Position numbers and translations under genes: made by a program. DNA of 64,000 nucleotides. It comes from Exiguobacterium aurantiacum (GTDB lineage: Bacteria > Bacillota > Bacilli > Exiguobacteriales > Exiguobacteriaceae). The notes under the pieces were generated by a model. It was not told where the DNA came from. It saw only the letters and a program-made list of their open reading frames with translations, and did no database searches. The DNA is taken from positions 958,501 to 1,022,500 of the forward strand of contig NZ_CP101462.1 in NCBI RefSeq assembly GCF_024362205.1, given 5' to 3'. Of this stretch, positions 46,719 to 54,703 are shown piece after piece; the stretch's first letter is position 1, and every line of letters begins with the position of its first letter.

Positions 46719-48086
46719 TCAGGCGGGCTGGGCGTTCTTCCATGCCCAGCCCGCCATCTTCTTGAGATTGAGGGCAGCAAAAGTAAGCATCGCCTGCATT
46801 GAAACTTTTTCAAGTCCCCGATAACGGGTCCAACGCATGCCATGCTTCTCTTTTGCGTCCGCGAACACGCGCTCGACCGTCTGTTTACGACGGTCATAGA
46901 TGTTGCGGTTCAATTCCGTGTGGCGGAGGTCTTCGACCTCGTCCATATAGGGTTGCCAGAGGTGTCGCTCGATTATCCGCTGGTGCTTCTGGCTCTTCGT
47001 GCACTGCTCGAGCAGCGGGCAGTTCACACAAACCGCGGGATTCGAGACGTACTTGCGTTTCCCCTCGCGCATCGTCGTACTGTACGTTAATAACTCGTTG
47101 TTTGGGCAGATGTAGACGTCATGGTGCTCGTCGTAGATGAAATCCTTGGTCTTGAAGGCGCCCTTCTTACCCTTCGGGCGAGTGTATGGGAAGACCGGCA
47201 GGATCCCACGGTCAATCAGCAGCTTGGCAATAGCCGGATTTTTATAGGCGGAGTCGGCAGCGACGGCGAACGGTTGAATCAGGCGGTCGGAGACCTTGTC
47301 GAGCAGATCGGGGAACGCCACACTATCGTGCACGTTACCCGGTGTGACGATAGCACCGAGCACGAACCCATGGGCGTCGCTCGCCGCATGGACAGAGTAA
47401 GCGAACTGCTTCTCACGCTCACCTTTTACGTAATATCCACTCTCAGGGTCTGTCGTGCTGACCTTGATTTCCTTCGTCTCCTCCGCCTGATTCTTTTTTG
47501 GCCCTAAGGGCTTCTTTCCACTTTCTTCGCGGTCTCGCTCGACCTCGGCATCGAGTTGTTCCTGATAGTGTTTCACCTCTTGCCGGACGGTCTTCTTGAC
47601 GAGCTTCCGCTTGTTTGCGTTCGCTTTGACGTGTGTCGAGTCTACGAATAGGACGGCGCGATCGATGAACCCTGCGTCCGCAGCCTGTTCAAGGATATGA
47701 TAGAAGATGTCGTCGAATAAGCTCGTGTACTGAAACCGACGCACATAGTTCTTCCCAAACGTCGAGAAATGTGGCACCTTGTCCGTGAATCCGAACCCGA
47801 GAAACCAACGGTATGCGACGTTCGTCTCGATCTCACGAATTGTCTGTCGCATGGATCGGATACCGAACAGGTACTGAAGGAAGGCCATCTTGATCAGGAC
47901 GACAGGGTCGACGCTTGGCCGGCCACGGTCCTCAGAATATAAGTCCTCCACGAGCGGATAGATGAACTCAAAGTCGATCACCGCCTCGATTTTTCGGACC
48001 AGATGGTCCGCTGGCACAAGCTCGTCGAGCGTGACCATCTCCAGTTGTGTCCGATTGGTTTCCGATTCTGTTGATTTCCTGATCAT
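46719..48086 (-). CDS. IS1182-family DDE transposase, copy 1
   Basis: A 455-residue transposase. An N-terminal DUF772-type domain (VPADHLVRKIEAVIDFEFIY; DPVVLIKMAFLQYLFGIRSM) is followed by the DDE catalytic core, with Asp in LFVDSTHVKANANKRK, Asp in FAVAADSAYKNPAIA and Glu in VERVFADAKEKHG, and a zinc-finger-like CPNN...CVNCPLLEQC. ATG 48086 is chosen because GGAGG lies 8 bases upstream; longer frames up to 48206 lack ribosome sites. The protein is identical to that of copy 2, so both are probably active. Confidence 0.92.
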   Translation of the reverse strand: MIRKSTESETNRTQLEMVTLDELVPADHLVRKIEAVIDFEFIYPLVEDLYSEDRGRPSVDPVVLIKMAFLQYLFGIRSMRQTIREIETNVAYRWFLGFGFTDKVPHFSTFGKNYVRRFQYTSLFDDIFYHILEQAADAGFIDRAVLFVDSTHVKANANKRKLVKKTVRQEVKHYQEQLDAEVERDREESGKKPLGPKKNQAEETKEIKVSTTDPESGYYVKGEREKQFAYSVHAASDAHGFVLGAIVTPGNVHDSVAFPDLLDKVSDRLIQPFAVAADSAYKNPAIAKLLIDRGILPVFPYTRPKGKKGAFKTKDFIYDEHHDVYICPNNELLTYSTTMREGKRKYVSNPAVCVNCPLLEQCTKSQKHQRIIERHLWQPYMDEVEDLRHTELNRNIYDRRKQTVERVFADAKEKHGMRWTRYRGLEKVSMQAMLTFAALNLKKMAGWAWKNAQPA

Positions 48087-48290
48087 CCGATTCGCCTCCA
48101 TAATTGTTTCTATATCTCTCATTATAAAAAAGCGACGACGGTACGAAAAGAGAGATTGATGCGTGGGCCGACTGCGGGCACGGCGAGACTTCCAGGGGAT
48201 TAGCAAGCAAAGGGAGACCCAGCAGCGACAAAGTCGCGATGCGGCTCCCTGCTTGCCCCCAGAAAAGCGAGCTGTGCCCGGTCGGGCAAA

Positions 48291-48325
48291 TAAAAAAGAC
48301 TGCAGACAATGTTTTGTCTACAGTC
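48291..48325 (-). terminator. Inward-facing terminator in the IS right end, copy 1
   Basis: On the minus strand GACTG-AGACAA pairs with TTGTCT-CAGTC (48298-48325 with small bulges) and is followed by six T. It uses the terminal inverted repeat itself and faces the transposase gene, so it should block transcription entering from outside. The same structure is at 58205-58239 in copy 2. Confidence 0.65.
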
Positions 48326-48327
48326 TG

Positions 48328-48356
48328 AAACCTCCGCTCATCAAGAGCGGAGGTTT
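48328..48356. repeat. Right target duplication of IS copy 1 (glpX terminator)
   Basis: Exact repeat of 46603-46631. It lies 2 bases beyond the glpX stop codon and, with a T-run on the minus strand, terminates glpX. Confidence 0.9.
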
Positions 48357-48358
48357 TA

Positions 48359-49339
48359 TTATGCGTTGACTTCTTGTTTTTGAAGGTATGGCTTGAGTGA
48401 CAACGTGTGCTCGGCAACGACTTTACGAATCGTCTTCGTCTTCGAGCGCATGACGAGCGACGTCGTCTCGACGATATCGTCCGTCAAGAATTTGACGCCG
48501 TCGAGCAGTTCGCCTGACGTGACACCTGTCGCCGCGAAGATGCAGTCATCGCTCTTAATAAGATCGTCAAGGGTGAGCAGTTGGAGCGGGTCTTCGATGC
48601 CCATCGATATGACGCGTGCCGTCTCTTCTTCGTTCATCGGGTGAAGGCGGGCCTGCATGTCGCCTCCGAGCGCTTTGACGGCCGCTGCCGTGATGACGCC
48701 TTCCGGGGCGCCGCCCGTGCTGATGAAGATGTCGATCGGGTTCGATTTGACGGCCGCCGCGATTCCGGCTGAGACGTCTCCGTCTTCGAACAGCTTGACG
48801 CGGGCGCCCATGTTCATCGTCGCTTGGCGCAAGTGTTCATGGCGATCGCGGTCTTGCATGATGACCGTCACTTCTTCAATTCGCTTGCCGTTATAGAGGG
48901 CCGCTTTCTCGATGATTGATTCGAGCGGTTCGTCGAGTGAAACTTTCCCTTTTAAGTTTGGTCCGACGACGAGTTTATCCATATACATATCTGGTGCGTG
49001 GAGGAGGGCGCCTTTATCTGCGACCGCGATGACGACCATCGCGTCCCCGAGTCCTTTGGCGACGATGGATGTTCCTTCGAGCGGGTCGACCGCGATATCC
49101 ACTTCCGGTCCGAACGTCGTCCCGAGCCGCTCGCCGATATAGAGCATCGGTGCCTCATCAAGTTCACCTTCACCGATGACGACAGTGGCATCCATATTGA
49201 CGGTCCCGAGCACTTCACGCATCGCCGATGTGGCTGCATCATCGGCCTCGTTTTTTTGACCACGACCGATCCATTTCGATGAGGCAAGTGCTGCCGCCTC
49301 GGTTGCTCGTACGATCTCTAGCGCTAATTCTCGTTCCAT
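48359..49339 (-). CDS. glpX: Fructose-1,6-bisphosphatase class II
   Basis: A 326-residue GlpX-type bisphosphatase for gluconeogenesis. Motifs: GRGQKNEADDAA, VIGEGELDEAPMLYIGE and the metal-binding VDPLEGTSIVAKG, with FISTGGAPEGVITAAA later. GGAGG precedes ATG 49339. Monocistronic by appearance. Confidence 0.95.
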   Translation of the reverse strand: MERELALEIVRATEAAALASSKWIGRGQKNEADDAATSAMREVLGTVNMDATVVIGEGELDEAPMLYIGERLGTTFGPEVDIAVDPLEGTSIVAKGLGDAMVVIAVADKGALLHAPDMYMDKLVVGPNLKGKVSLDEPLESIIEKAALYNGKRIEEVTVIMQDRDRHEHLRQATMNMGARVKLFEDGDVSAGIAAAVKSNPIDIFISTGGAPEGVITAAAVKALGGDMQARLHPMNEEETARVISMGIEDPLQLLTLDDLIKSDDCIFAATGVTSGELLDGVKFLTDDIVETTSLVMRSKTKTIRKVVAEHTLSLKPYLQKQEVNA

Positions 49340-49496
49340 AGTGTTGTACCTCCACGTGATATCTATTTAATGTGTCATACTAATTATTATGTTAATCCGT
49401 GAATTAGTGTATCACAATTACTTAAATGATGTAAATAGGAGAGATTCTTTTCTCGAGCGTGAAAAAAGATTACTATAGGAGACAGGGGGGATTCCG

Positions 49497-49940
49497 ATGT
49501 ATTTTGTGAACAGAGAAAAGATTAACGAGACGTTGGCCCATATGGAGACGATGCTCGATCGACTCAATCAATTAGAAGGGGACGCTTTCACGGTCGAACT
49601 GGCGAAACAACGGTTGGCCGTCCACTTGATGGAAGGCGTGATTGACGTCGGCAACTCGATGATTGATGGCTTCATCATGCGCGACCCGGGCAGTTATGAG
49701 GACATCGTCGATATCTTGCTCGATGAGCGTGTGCTCGATGCCGAGACGGCCGAAGCCGCGAAAGCGCTCGTCGGATTACGGGCCCATTACGTCCGGGAGT
49801 TCGTCACGGCAGATTCGGCCCGGTTCGACGCTTGGGTCGAGCGCTATAAAGCAACATTCGAGGCATTCCCAAAGCAGGTCCGACGCTATGTAGAAGTAGA
49901 GCTCGGTCCTGTATCAGCATTTTTACCAGAAAGCGAGTGA
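49497..49940 (+). CDS. DUF86/HepT-like protein (YutE-like)
   Basis: A 147-residue helical protein of the DUF86 family: LAKQRLAVHLMEGVIDVGNSM and LRAHYVREFVTAD. DUF86 contains the HepT toxin RNases, which use an RNxxxxH-type motif; here that motif is not evident and no MntA-type antitoxin gene is adjacent. It is followed at 4 bases by the YutF-like gene, the same order as in B. subtilis, so a housekeeping role is more likely than a toxin. Confidence 0.8.
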   Translation: MYFVNREKINETLAHMETMLDRLNQLEGDAFTVELAKQRLAVHLMEGVIDVGNSMIDGFIMRDPGSYEDIVDILLDERVLDAETAEAAKALVGLRAHYVREFVTADSARFDAWVERYKATFEAFPKQVRRYVEVELGPVSAFLPESE

Positions 49941-49944
49941 TTGG

Positions 49945-50715
49945 ATGAATCCGATTAAAGGATACTTATTTGACTTAGACGGCACGATGTATGCGGGGAC
50001 GGCCCCGATTCAAGCAGCGGTCGATTTCGTCAATCGACTCGAAGCGACGGGTTTCCCATACTTGTTCGTCACGAACAACGCGTCGATGACGCCTGAACAA
50101 GTGGCGGACAAACTCGTCTCGATGGGCGTCCATGTGACGCCTGAACACGTCTTGACGAGTGCGATGGCGACGGCCCGTTACATCGAGAAGATGACGCCGG
50201 GCGCGACGATTTATATGATCGGGGAAGATGGCTTGCGTTTAGCGCTTGAAGAACGCGGCTTCCACGTGACGGAAGAAGCGAAGGCGGACTACGTCGTCGT
50301 CGGGCTCGACCGCCATATCACGTACGAAAAGTTGGCGAAAGGTGCGCTCGCCATCCGTGCCGGCGCTCGATTTATCTCGACGAATGGCGATATCGCCATC
50401 CCGACCGAACGTGGCTTTTTACCGGGGAATGGGGCGCTCACGTCGGTCTTGGCTGTGACGACGGAAAAAGACCCGTTCTTTATCGGCAAACCGGAACCGG
50501 TCATGGTCGACATCGCCCTTGAGATGATAGGCCTCACGAAAGAAGAAGTCGTCATGGTCGGGGACAATTACCATACCGACATCTTGTTCGGGATCAACGG
50601 CGGGATTCGGACGCTCCACGTCAACTCAGGCGTGCACGGTCCGGCGTTTATCCAGGAACAAGAAAAGCTCCCGACCTATATGGTCGAGAGCTTGGACGAA
50701 TGGACGCATGCATGA
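49945..50715 (+). CDS. HAD-family sugar/nitrophenyl phosphatase (YutF-like)
   Basis: A 256-residue HAD phosphatase of the NagD-like subgroup. The nucleophile motif is LFDLDGTMYAG near the N-terminus, then VTNNAS, IGKPEPVM and VMVGDNYHTDILFGINGG. The physiological substrate is unknown. It lies 4 bases after the YutE-like gene; the operon ends in a bidirectional terminator. Confidence 0.92.
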   Translation: MNPIKGYLFDLDGTMYAGTAPIQAAVDFVNRLEATGFPYLFVTNNASMTPEQVADKLVSMGVHVTPEHVLTSAMATARYIEKMTPGATIYMIGEDGLRLALEERGFHVTEEAKADYVVVGLDRHITYEKLAKGALAIRAGARFISTNGDIAIPTERGFLPGNGALTSVLAVTTEKDPFFIGKPEPVMVDIALEMIGLTKEEVVMVGDNYHTDILFGINGGIRTLHVNSGVHGPAFIQEQEKLPTYMVESLDEWTHA

Positions 50716-50716
50716 A

Positions 50717-50748
50717 AAAAAGGGATGACATGATTGTCTCCCTTTTTG
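50717..50748. terminator. Bidirectional terminator, YutF-like / NifU-like
   Basis: AAAGGGA-GACA pairs with TGTC-TCCCTTT, loop TGAT, with T-runs on both strands. Confidence 0.8.
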
Positions 50749-50749
50749 T

Positions 50750-50977
50750 TTAGAATACTTGTTCGACTTCAACGATGCCAGGTACTTCTTCGATGAGCGC
50801 GCGCTCAATCCCGGCTTTCAATGTAATTGTTGAAGATGGGCAGCTGCCGCACGCACCCATCAAACGAAGTTTGACGATGCCTTCTTCTACATCAACGAGT
50901 TCGACGTCACCGCCGTCGCGAAGCAAGAACGGGCGTAATTTATCGAGTACTTCTTGGACTTGATCAAACATTTCCAT
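50750..50977 (-). CDS. NifU-like Fe-S carrier (Nfu type)
   Basis: A 75-residue NifU C-terminal-domain protein, a carrier that passes iron-sulfur clusters from the SUF scaffold to target proteins. The cluster-binding CxxC is in [16 protein letters not shown], and [14 protein letters not shown] is diagnostic. ATG 50977 has AAAGGGG 8 bases upstream; longer frames have no ribosome site. It corresponds to the B. subtilis NifU-like gene near yutF and yuzD. Confidence 0.92.
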   Translation of the reverse strand: MEMFDQVQEVLDKLRPFLLRDGGDVELVDVEEGIVKLRLMGACGSCPSSTITLKAGIERALIEEVPGIVEVEQVF

Positions 50978-51109
50978 GGTATCTACCCCTTTCTGGTTCT
51001 CTTTCATTCTAGCAAGTTTGAGATTGTTTCTCAATCATTAACGCTGAGCGTTTTGTGACGATACGACTTCTTGATTTTTGTATAATAGAAAAGAAGAGGG
51101 GGAATGGAC

Positions 51110-51397
51110 ATGAAAATCACGGTATATGGGGCCGAGGTGCAGTGTGCAAGCTGCGTCGGGGCACCGAGCTCGATCGAGACGTACGAATGGTTACAAAGTG
51201 CGCTCGCCCGGAAATATCCGGACCAGGCGTTCGAATTCGAGTACATCGATTTCGAGACGGCGGACGACGACATCGCCGAAGCGATCAAGCAAGACGAGTG
51301 GTTTTATCCGCTTGTCCTCTTGAATGGGGAAGTCGTGGACGAAGGGGTCGTCCAGTTACGTAAAGTCTACTCGGCCATCGAGCAGACGACAGCATGA
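51110..51397 (+). CDS. YuzD-family (DUF1462) thioredoxin-like protein
   Basis: A 95-residue protein with a CASC motif (YGAEVQCASCVGAPSS), FEFEYIDFE and FYPLVLLNGEVVDEG, the pattern of YuzD. It probably has a thioredoxin fold; the CxxC suggests redox or Fe-S work beside the NifU-like gene. ATG 51110 has AGGGGGA 7 bases upstream. Confidence 0.88.
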   Translation: MKITVYGAEVQCASCVGAPSSIETYEWLQSALARKYPDQAFEFEYIDFETADDDIAEAIKQDEWFYPLVLLNGEVVDEGVVQLRKVYSAIEQTTA

Positions 51398-51398
51398 A

Positions 51399-51430
51399 AA
51401 GAGTCGAGCGACGATTGTCGTTCGACTCTT
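51399..51430. terminator. Bidirectional terminator, YuzD-like / subtilase
   Basis: A 14-bp stem with one G-U pair (51399-51412 with 51417-51430), loop GATT; the T-run is better on the minus strand (TTTT). Confidence 0.8.
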
Positions 51431-51435
51431 GTTCG

Positions 51436-52866
51436 TTATAGAAGACTGAACGATGATGTCGCCGAACCGGCCGTGTAGCCAGTGAGCGTCGCGTCAGATT
51501 TTACTTGATACGTACCGCGCTGTGACGAAGAGCTCGTCGAGAGTGTGAACGTGATCGCACCCGTCGAACTTGTCTTGCCTGTTCCTGTGAGCGTCGCGCC
51601 GTTTGGCTGTGTGACCGTCAAACGGACGTCTGCGTTCGCGACTGCTTGGCCGTTCGAGTTCCGGACCGTTGATGAGATCGAGACGACTTCACCAGCGTAG
51701 TAAGTTGATTTCGATGTCGATACTGTCGTCGTGAGCGCTTGGACCGGTTGCGTCGTGCCGCCAGAAGTCGGTGCCTGAACGAGTCCGTTCCCGAACCAGG
51801 CGTCGCGTCCAGCTACGCCAAGGTCGATCGAATCTTGTGACAGTTTCGTACGGAGTTGCGTGCTCGACAACGTCGGGAACGCTTGTTTCATAAGGGCGAG
51901 GTTGCCAGCGACGTAAGGTGTCGCCATCGATGTCCCGCTCATTTGGCCGTAACCGCCATTAGAAAGTGTCGAGTTGATGCCCACACCAGGTGCCGCGACT
52001 TCGACCGTGCTACCTGTCGCCGAGAACGAGGCGCGGTTGTTGTTAATGTCCGTCGCTGCGACAGCGATGGCCGAGCTGTAACGGGCCGGGTAGTTGACGA
52101 GGTCGCCGGAACCATCAGCGCGTCCGTTGTTACCGGCTGCCGCGACGACGAGAATGCCCGCGTTGTTGGCGCGATCAACAACTTGTTGGAGGGTCGTCGA
52201 CGGACTAGTCGTTCCGAGACTCAAGTTGATGACGTCCATATCGTTCGTGATCGACCAGTCAATCCCGGCGATGATACTTGAGAGGCTACCACTACCGTTG
52301 GCCTCGAGTGCCTTGACGGCATAGATGCTCGCCTCATGGGCGATCCCGACGGTGCCGATGCTGTTGTTACGGGCCCCGATAATCCCGGCAACGTGCGTAC
52401 CGTGACCGTTATCATCCGCATACGAGCTCGTGACCGTACTGAACGAGGCACCACCAGCAATCGTCAAATCAGGGTGTGGCGAGATCCCAGTATCGACAAC
52501 CGATACTTTTACACCTTTCCCGGTGTAGCCGCTCTGCCAAGCCGATGGAGCTTTCAACTTCGGGATACCCCAGTCTTGTGTCTGGTTCTCGATTTGTACT
52601 GTTTGATCGACTTCGACATGGGCGACGTTCGGGTTGTTCTTCAAGCCATTCAAGGCAGCCTTCGGCACTTTGAGCGCTGCGGCCGGAATGTTTTTATACT
52701 GTTGGCGAACTTCCATGCCTTCGATCGAGAGCGGGATGTTCTTCGCCGATTCCTTGAAGACGACGATGACGCGTTCTTTTCCTTTGTCTGGAGCGGCTTC
52801 AGCAGCTTCCGGGACGGTTGACAAGACGAGCAATGAGGCGAGGACGGTGCTACAGATTTTTTTCAA
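51436..52866 (-). CDS. Secreted subtilisin-like serine protease
   Basis: A 476-residue secreted S8 protease. Signal peptide at about 1-24 (STVLASLLVLSTVPEAAEA), propeptide inhibitor I9 domain to about residue 92, then the catalytic domain with Asp 125 (VSVVDTGISPHPD), His 155 (DNGHGTHVAG), the oxyanion Asn in AAAGNNG and Ser 313 (GTSMATPYVAG). The last ~100 residues, after a PTSGGTTQPV linker, look like an Ig-like domain (YYAGEVVSISSTVRNSNGQ). No wall anchor. An extracellular peptide-scavenging role is likely. Confidence 0.93.
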   Translation of the reverse strand: MKKICSTVLASLLVLSTVPEAAEAAPDKGKERVIVVFKESAKNIPLSIEGMEVRQQYKNIPAAALKVPKAALNGLKNNPNVAHVEVDQTVQIENQTQDWGIPKLKAPSAWQSGYTGKGVKVSVVDTGISPHPDLTIAGGASFSTVTSSYADDNGHGTHVAGIIGARNNSIGTVGIAHEASIYAVKALEANGSGSLSSIIAGIDWSITNDMDVINLSLGTTSPSTTLQQVVDRANNAGILVVAAAGNNGRADGSGDLVNYPARYSSAIAVAATDINNNRASFSATGSTVEVAAPGVGINSTLSNGGYGQMSGTSMATPYVAGNLALMKQAFPTLSSTQLRTKLSQDSIDLGVAGRDAWFGNGLVQAPTSGGTTQPVQALTTTVSTSKSTYYAGEVVSISSTVRNSNGQAVANADVRLTVTQPNGATLTGTGKTSSTGAITFTLSTSSSSQRGTYQVKSDATLTGYTAGSATSSFSLL

Positions 52867-53066
52867 CTTGTTTCCTCCTTTAGGTTATGTAGGCGAGGTG
52901 ACACGAAGTCGTTCGGCCGTGTTCATAGAGTAACAAGTTTTCCCATCGGGTAGAATATGTCAATCGAATCAATAATCTGAATATTTAGATAAGGGATTAG
53001 GGGATTCAGATACAAGACTTTTGACTCAACGTCTTGGCGGCTGAACGGCAAATCAGCCACGAGGCA

Positions 53067-53094
53067 CAAAAAAAGGCCGACCAAGATGGCCGAC
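53067..53094 (-). terminator. Terminator of NDH-2-like gene
   Basis: Minus strand GTCGGCCA, loop TCT, TGGTCGGC (two G-U pairs), then C and seven T. The rest of 52867-53066 holds no feature I can support. Confidence 0.7.
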
Positions 53095-53103
53095 CCGCGC
53101 ATG

Positions 53104-54159
53104 TTATTTAATGACTTTATGTTTCCAGAGAATTCCGGACTTGAGCAATCGTGCGACTTTTCCAGTGAGCGACTGTTTACCCATGAAGACGCCGAAACCG
53201 GCTTTCTTCCCGAGCGAACCGAGCGTGCCGCGTAATTTGATGTCCGGTAAGTCCGGATAACTGACGCCTTTCCATTTACAGAGCAACACTTGGACGATTT
53301 GCTCGGCCTGTGCTTCCGCGAGTTGACCCGAAGGTGCATACGGCAGGCTGGCGTTGTCCCCGACGACGAAAATGTCGGGCTGTTCAGGGACATAGTGGTG
53401 TGGCGTCAATTTGACACGTCCGCCTCCGTCGAGTTCCCAACCTTGGTTGCGGACGACGGCGACTGGTTGAATCCCGGCCGTCCATACCGTCAAGTCAGAA
53501 GCGAAGAGCTGCTCATGGTTCCACAACCCATCGGCGTCGACTCGGACGATGTTCGAGTTGTTGATGACTTCGACACCGTGCTCTTCGAACCAAGACTGGA
53601 CGTACATCGAGACACGATTGGAAAGGAATGATAAAACGGACGGGCCGCGGTCGAACAAACGGACTGTCAAGTCGGGACGACTCTCACGCAGTTCACTGGC
53701 GAGCTCGACGCCGGACAGGCCGGCACCGACGATCGAGACGATCGATCCCGGAGATAAGCCGTTGATCGCTTGCTGGGTCTTGCGTGATTCTTCTAATGTT
53801 TGGATGCTGTACGTGAACTCGGCGGCACCAGGCACGTTGTGATACTTGTCCTCGCAGCCGAGTCCAATGACGAGGTCGTCATACGGTACTTTTTCCCCGC
53901 TTGCGAGCAGGACCATTTTATCTCCCGTATCGATATCGGTGACTTGGCCGTATATGTAGTCGACCTCTTCTGGAAAATCGATGCGGATGTCACGGTCGGA
54001 CACGGTCCCCGCTGCAAGTGCATAATACTCTGTTTTTAACCCGTGGTAAGGTAGACGGTCGATGAGTGTGATCGATACGTCCTTCAGCTGATGGCCGAGG
54101 ACGCGTTCGATTACACGCATACCCCCGTAACCGCCTCCCAAGACGACTAATTTGCGCAT
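53104..54159 (-). CDS. NADH dehydrogenase II-like flavoprotein (YutJ-like)
   Basis: A 351-residue FAD/NAD oxidoreductase of the NDH-2 family. The FAD motif is VLGGGYGGMRVIERV, the NAD motif IVGAGLSGVELASEL (about residues 143-157) and the second FAD motif PDIFVVGDNASL. It is shorter than the YumB-like Ndh at 62696, and its C-terminal end is weakly hydrophobic. The exact acceptor is unknown. The neighbouring YuzB-like gene is divergent, as in B. subtilis. Confidence 0.88.
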   Translation of the reverse strand: MRKLVVLGGGYGGMRVIERVLGHQLKDVSITLIDRLPYHGLKTEYYALAAGTVSDRDIRIDFPEEVDYIYGQVTDIDTGDKMVLLASGEKVPYDDLVIGLGCEDKYHNVPGAAEFTYSIQTLEESRKTQQAINGLSPGSIVSIVGAGLSGVELASELRESRPDLTVRLFDRGPSVLSFLSNRVSMYVQSWFEEHGVEVINNSNIVRVDADGLWNHEQLFASDLTVWTAGIQPVAVVRNQGWELDGGGRVKLTPHHYVPEQPDIFVVGDNASLPYAPSGQLAEAQAEQIVQVLLCKWKGVSYPDLPDIKLRGTLGSLGKKAGFGVFMGKQSLTGKVARLLKSGILWKHKVIK

Positions 54160-54256
54160 AAAAATCCCCCTTTGTTACACTTCAACTGTATCATGTTATA
54201 ATACGCCGTAGAAGAACCATTTTCCTGCTTTGAAGGAAAGGGGAAGGGTGAATGAT

Positions 54257-54493
54257 ATGATGAATCCGATCATTGAGTTCTGTGCCTCCAATCTAGCGAT
54301 GGGCTCGCAAATCGCCCGCGCCAAATTAGAGTCCGATCCAGACCTAGATGTCGTCGAATATGGCTGTACGGGCTACTGCGGCGTCTGTTCGCTTGACTTG
54401 TTTTGTCTCGTCGATGGTGAGGTCGTGACCGGGGATACACCGGAACAACTCGTGACGAATGTATATGAAAAAATTGAAGAAATGGCTTGGTGA
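54257..54493 (+). CDS. YuzB-family (DUF1450) protein
   Basis: A 78-residue protein with four clustered cysteines ([17 protein letters not shown]) and [16 protein letters not shown] at the N-terminus, the YuzB pattern. The cysteines suggest a metal or Fe-S site. The start is taken as ATG 54257 after AAGGGTG; ATG 54260 is equally possible. Function unknown. Confidence 0.88.
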   Translation: MMNPIIEFCASNLAMGSQIARAKLESDPDLDVVEYGCTGYCGVCSLDLFCLVDGEVVTGDTPEQLVTNVYEKIEEMAW

Positions 54494-54527
54494 AAAAGTT
54501 TGAAGTTCGTTCAAACTTTTTTTATTT
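54494..54527 (+). terminator. Terminator of YuzB-like gene
   Basis: AAAAGTTTGAA and TTCAAACTTTT, loop GTTCG, followed by T-rich sequence. Confidence 0.85.
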
Positions 54528-54543
54528 TGACTGTTTTGACCCG

Positions 54544-54572
54544 TTGCATTTTTAAAATGGGTCTGGTATATT
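54544..54572 (+). promoter_or_regulatory. Promoter of nucleoside transporter gene
   Basis: TTGCAT (54544-54549), 17 bp, TATATT (54567-54572), giving a leader of about 125 bases. Confidence 0.65.
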
Positions 54573-54617
54573 CAAAGAGGTTCGAATGTAGGTTGTCTGA
54601 CGTTTAACAACAGAAAA

Positions 54618-54631
54618 AGAAAGCGTTTCAA
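54618..54631 (+). promoter_or_regulatory. CcpA-like cre site in nucleoside transporter leader
   Basis: AGAAAGCGTTTCAA contains the palindrome GAAAGCGTTTC, a common cre core, with two deviations from TGWAARCGYTWNCW. It lies about 40 bases after the expected start, a typical roadblock position. Confidence 0.5.
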
Positions 54632-54703
54632 ACGGTAGGACACATCTCGATTCGGGTATATCACATTATCAGGTTTCCCCAATATGAAAGGAGCACAACA
54701 CCA

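Larger units (their letters stand above)
46632..48327 (-). mobile_element. IS1182-like insertion sequence, copy 1
   Basis: A 1696-bp element. The ends are imperfect inverted repeats: left CAGATTGTAGACAAA, right (reverse complement) CAGACTGTAGACAAA, one mismatch in 15. It holds one transposase gene on the minus strand. Near the left end is a 16-bp hairpin (46642-46657 with 46665-46680) after the transposase gene, without a U-run. The right end contains an inward-facing terminator and a large hairpin in the transposase leader. It differs from copy 2 by a 1-base indel and scattered substitutions. A possible transposase -10 (TATAAT, minus strand) is at 48121-48126. Confidence 0.92.

Noticed and set aside
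48087-48206. A longer N-terminus for the transposase
   Set aside because: The upstream in-frame codons have no ribosome site and differ between the two copies (by a 1-base indel), whereas ATG 48086 has GGAGG at good spacing.
49497-50715. A toxin-antitoxin module formed by the DUF86 and HAD genes
   Set aside because: The second gene is a HAD phosphatase, not a nucleotidyltransferase antitoxin, and the pair is conserved in housekeeping gene order.
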